Below, piece by piece: positions 61,434-64,000 of a DNA stretch of 64,000 bases; the first letter of the stretch is position 1, and each line of letters starts with the position of its first letter. Source of the stretch: UBA1275 sp002323515 (GTDB lineage: Bacteria; Bacteroidota; Rhodothermia; Balneolales; Balneolaceae); NCBI GenBank assembly GCA_964007875.1, contig CAXGAH010000001.1, positions 62,001-126,000 on the forward strand. Direction: 5' to 3'. The notes under the pieces are model-generated. The model saw only the letters and a program-made list of their open reading frames with translations, ran no database searches and was not told the origin of the DNA. The position numbers and the translations under genes were made by a program.

Positions 61434-62705
61434 CTACAGATGAGTTCCGTCGGGTATGACAGTACCTTTTTTGACGATAATGATACCTTCTCGCACGTAA
61501 TGCAATGGATAGTCGCCGTCTTCTAAATGCTCTCCACCAACAATACGAACGTCGTTTCCTATACTCACGTTCTTATCAATGATGCAATTGCTAATGTAAC
61601 ATCGATGACCAATTCCCATCGGTGGTTCTGTAGGTGCTGCCGCATCGATAAACGCCTTACTCTGGAAAGAATCATTACCCATTATAATGGAATTTTCAAT
61701 GGTTGTGCCTTTGGAAATGCGAGAGCGAATACCAATGACAGACCGAACTATACGACTCGCTTCAATGATACAGCCTTCAGCCATCAAGCAGTTCTCCATG
61801 GTAGTACCCATTATCTTGGATGCGGGTAGTAATCGAGCATGTGTATAGATATAGGCATCATTATCGTACAAGTTGAATTCAGGCACTGTATCCGCTAACG
61901 ATAAATTAGCTTCAAAGAATGACCGTATGGTACCAATATCTGTCCAATACTTACCGAATTCAAAGCTACATACTCTCATTCCTTCATTTAGTGTCTTTGG
62001 GATAATTTCTTTGCCAAAATCAGTAGCATTCGGGTTTTCATTAAACAAGCGTATCAACGTCTCCCGATTGAAGATATAGATACCCATTGAGGCTAAGTAG
62101 TTTTTACCTTGACTTTTGTATGGCTCGGGTACTTCAGATTTCCACTTCTCCAATTCCTCGGTTGCGGGTTTTTCTACAAAAGAATCTATTAACCCATCTG
62201 AATTTGTTTTCATTATTCCAAAGCCCATAGCATCGCGATCTATAACAGGGATGGTTGCAACGGTTAAATCTGCCTGTTGTTTGATATGTAAATCAAGCAT
62301 TTCACTGTAATCCATCTGGTAGAGTTGGTCACCTGATAGAATCAATACATATTCATAACTGTGATTTTCCATGTGATGAATAGACTGCCTAACCGCGTCC
62401 GCTGTACCCTGAAACCAGTCGGTATTTTGAGCGGTTTGTTCAGCAGCCAAAATATCCACGAAGCCATTGCTGAATACATCAAAATTGTAGGTGTTTTTAA
62501 TATGTCTATTGAGTGAGGCGGAATTAAATTGGGTGAGTACGTAAATACGCTTTACGCCCGAGTTTAGACAATTAGAAATTGGAATATCTACTAACCTATA
62601 CTTCCCTCCTACAGGAACTGCTGGTTTGGATCTATGATCGGTTAAAGGAAATAGCCTTGTTCCTCTACCACCACCGAGAATGATGGCCATCACTGAATTA
62701 TTCAT
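61434..62705 (-). CDS. glgC: glucose-1-phosphate adenylyltransferase (ADP-glucose pyrophosphorylase)
   Basis: 423 residues. Makes ADP-glucose for glycogen. N-terminal nucleotidyltransferase with ILGGGRGTRLFPLT, the regulatory/substrate segment SKPAVPVGGKYRLVDIPISNCLNSG, and GTADAVRQ; C-terminal left-handed beta-helix of hexapeptide repeats (about 300-420: ASRIVRSVIGIRSRISKGTTIENSIIM). Length typical. It is downstream of glgA on the same strand with 177 bases between. Confidence 0.95.
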   Translation of the reverse strand: MNNSVMAIILGGGRGTRLFPLTDHRSKPAVPVGGKYRLVDIPISNCLNSGVKRIYVLTQFNSASLNRHIKNTYNFDVFSNGFVDILAAEQTAQNTDWFQGTADAVRQSIHHMENHSYEYVLILSGDQLYQMDYSEMLDLHIKQQADLTVATIPVIDRDAMGFGIMKTNSDGLIDSFVEKPATEELEKWKSEVPEPYKSQGKNYLASMGIYIFNRETLIRLFNENPNATDFGKEIIPKTLNEGMRVCSFEFGKYWTDIGTIRSFFEANLSLADTVPEFNLYDNDAYIYTHARLLPASKIMGTTMENCLMAEGCIIEASRIVRSVIGIRSRISKGTTIENSIIMGNDSFQSKAFIDAAAPTEPPMGIGHRCYISNCIIDKNVSIGNDVRIVGGEHLEDGDYPLHYVREGIIIVKKGTVIPDGTHL

Positions 62706-62882
62706 GAATTATTTTTTTTGTTGACTAGTCTTTTTTTGAAGCAAAACGTATTCACTTTTAGAGATATTTATATTAAGTAAAATAAACTACTATTGTTTAA
62801 ACAGCCTTTAGGTCTTAACAAAAAAATATTGTTACCACTCTATAATTAAATAACCATTTCCTTATCCAAGTTCCAAATAGAA

Positions 62883-64000
62883 TCAGTCTCGATAGGACTG
62901 TATTTGGTTGTAGAGTTCATCGTACTCTTTGGCGACTTTATCCCATGAATGATCTTGCACCATAATTCGCTCTCGTAGAGAATGCATATCGCCTTGATTA
63001 GTAAATAAATCACTGGCTCGTAGGATGGCTTCCTCTAATGCCTCATAACTAAACGTATTGAATTGTATACCAAGTCCATTAGAACTAGAAATGTCCGGAA
63101 CAGAATCTTTTAACCCACCTACCGACCGTACAATTGGGATTGTACCATAACGCATCGCATACAATTGATTAAGTCCACAAGGCTCTACCCTGGATGGCAT
63201 GACCATAAAATCTGCACCGGCATACATTTGCCTTGCTAAGCCTTCATTGTAGGATAGTTTAGCATTAAAATAACCCACATAGTCCTGATCTAGTTGGCGA
63301 AACTCCGCTTCCAACTGAGCTTCACCAGTTCCCAACAAAATAAAATTAAGTTCTTTGCCTTTTTCACGTAGACAGCGGATTACTGAGGCCAATAAATCTG
63401 CCCCCTTTTGATCTACTAATCGCCCTATGAATGCAAAAAGAGGCCTGTCTGGGGATAAATGATATTCTTGACATAACGCATGCTTATGATAAGACTTCCC
63501 TTCTTTGACATCTAAACAGTTCGAATGCTCTTCATTAGAGCCTTTTAAGGTATAATGCTGATCTAAATAGGTGTCAGTTGCAGGATTCCACACCTCCGGG
63601 TCTATTCCGTTTAATAAGCCAACCGATTTCCCGGCTTCCAATTCAAACAAAAACTCCAATCCATTACTATTGGTTCGTAATTCTTCCATATAGCTTGTAG
63701 ATACCGTACTTATTTTCCAAGCACACTTTAACCCACAGGCCAATGGATTTAATTCTCCAGCCCATTCTAACAAACCCGTGTGTATTCCGTCAAAATCTGG
63801 CAATAAAAATCGTTTCCCCATATCCTGATTCCCATGATATTCGGCATTGTGAACCGTAATAATGGTAGGGGTATTGGATAAAGATTTAAAAGCGGTACAC
63901 TGCTGAGTCATAAAGGGTATTAATCCTGTGTGATGATCATGACAATGAAGTACATCAGGCTGTAGATCCCAACGAATCAAGGTATCCAACACAGCAATTT
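62883..64000 (-). CDS. glgA: glycogen synthase, C-terminal part (partial)
   Basis: ADP-glucose-dependent glycosyltransferase (GT5). The frame is open to the window edge, so the N-terminal part with the KxGGL motif lies outside. About 370 residues remain of about 480-500. Visible: CHDHHTGLIPF, the start of the second Rossmann domain LLNGIDPEVWNPATD, PLFAFIGRLVDQKGADLL, and the catalytic/nucleotide block PSRVEPCGLNQLYAMRYGTIPIVRSVGGLKDSV, where the ExxGxxxxxAM pattern is intact. With glgC it forms the glycogen-making pair. Confidence 0.94.
   Translation of the reverse strand, partial: IAVLDTLIRWDLQPDVLHCHDHHTGLIPFMTQQCTAFKSLSNTPTIITVHNAEYHGNQDMGKRFLLPDFDGIHTGLLEWAGELNPLACGLKCAWKISTVSTSYMEELRTNSNGLEFLFELEAGKSVGLLNGIDPEVWNPATDTYLDQHYTLKGSNEEHSNCLDVKEGKSYHKHALCQEYHLSPDRPLFAFIGRLVDQKGADLLASVIRCLREKGKELNFILLGTGEAQLEAEFRQLDQDYVGYFNAKLSYNEGLARQMYAGADFMVMPSRVEPCGLNQLYAMRYGTIPIVRSVGGLKDSVPDISSSNGLGIQFNTFSYEALEEAILRASDLFTNQGDMHSLRERIMVQDHSWDKVAKEYDELYNQIQSYRD

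Noticed and set aside
1..64000. CRISPR array, prophage, insertion sequence, integrase or tRNA gene
   Set aside because: I saw no regularly spaced repeats, transposase or phage motifs and no cloverleaf other than the tRNA-like part of ssrA.

Overview
The window is ordinary, densely packed bacterial chromosome, AT-rich by eye, and it looks like a member of the Bacteroidota/Balneolota side of the FCB group. The reasons are: SusC/RagA-like TonB receptors with N-terminal CarboxypepD-like domains, an ECF sigma/FecR/TonB-receptor signalling cassette, DUF4249, DUF4159 and DUF5916 proteins, a relic of a type IX secretion (T9SS) sorting domain with a YPNxFxPST-type start, a bacillithiol deacetylase (BshB1), weak ribosome binding sites, and -7 elements of the TAnnTTTG type. 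A Balneola-like organism is my best guess but cannot be proven from the sequence alone. There is no insertion sequence, prophage, integrase or CRISPR array. The only RNA gene I can support is tmRNA (ssrA). || Layout. Bases 1-10513 (plus strand): end of valS, a UvrD/PcrA helicase, an outer-membrane barrel, lon, rsgA and a DUF6588-like exported protein. Bases 10515-17782 (minus strand): a MacAB-TolC-like export system (two FtsX/MacB-type permeases, a TolC, a HlyD adaptor and one LolD/MacB-type ATPase), with three small membrane proteins of the ElaB/YqjD-YqjE type in the middle. Bases 17885-22031: bshB1, a type I asparaginase, a PolB-like 3'-5' exonuclease and amtB with a clear terminator. Bases 22113-25421: a probable zinc-acquisition cassette (Cys/His-rich small protein, His-rich lipoprotein, ZnuD-like TonB receptor), followed by ogt and a PepSY-TM protein. 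Bases 26491-36993: M14 peptidase, DUF5916 protein, threonine/serine dehydratase, GH3 beta-glucosidase and an MsbA-like exporter. || Bases 37076-43038 hold a surface-signalling cassette: ECF sigma factor, a lipoprotein of unknown family, FecR anti-sigma factor and a TonB receptor with an STN-like domain. It is followed by a T9SS sorting-domain relic with two in-frame stops. Bases 43130-51246 hold what looks like a peptidoglycan-recycling island: an AmpG-like MFS permease, a TolB-like beta-propeller, an N-acetylmuramoyl-L-alanine amidase, a NamZ-type (DUF1343) exo-muramidase, NagZ, and a NAGPA-type phosphodiester glycosidase. Then come ssrA, a TonB receptor/DUF4249/DUF4159 trio, dnaG, an exported protein with an S41 peptidase, sucD, and the glycogen genes glgC and glgA (glgA runs off the end). 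|| How the genes work together. Three envelope modules stand out: metal uptake, sigma-linked TonB signalling and cell-wall recycling. The most interesting non-coding signals are two alternative hairpins in front of fecR, an intrinsic terminator for the GH3 gene buried in the opposing dehydratase CDS, a 21-bp palindrome next to the GH3 promoter, a 22-bp-phased direct repeat upstream of tolC, and hairpins between the zinc genes.
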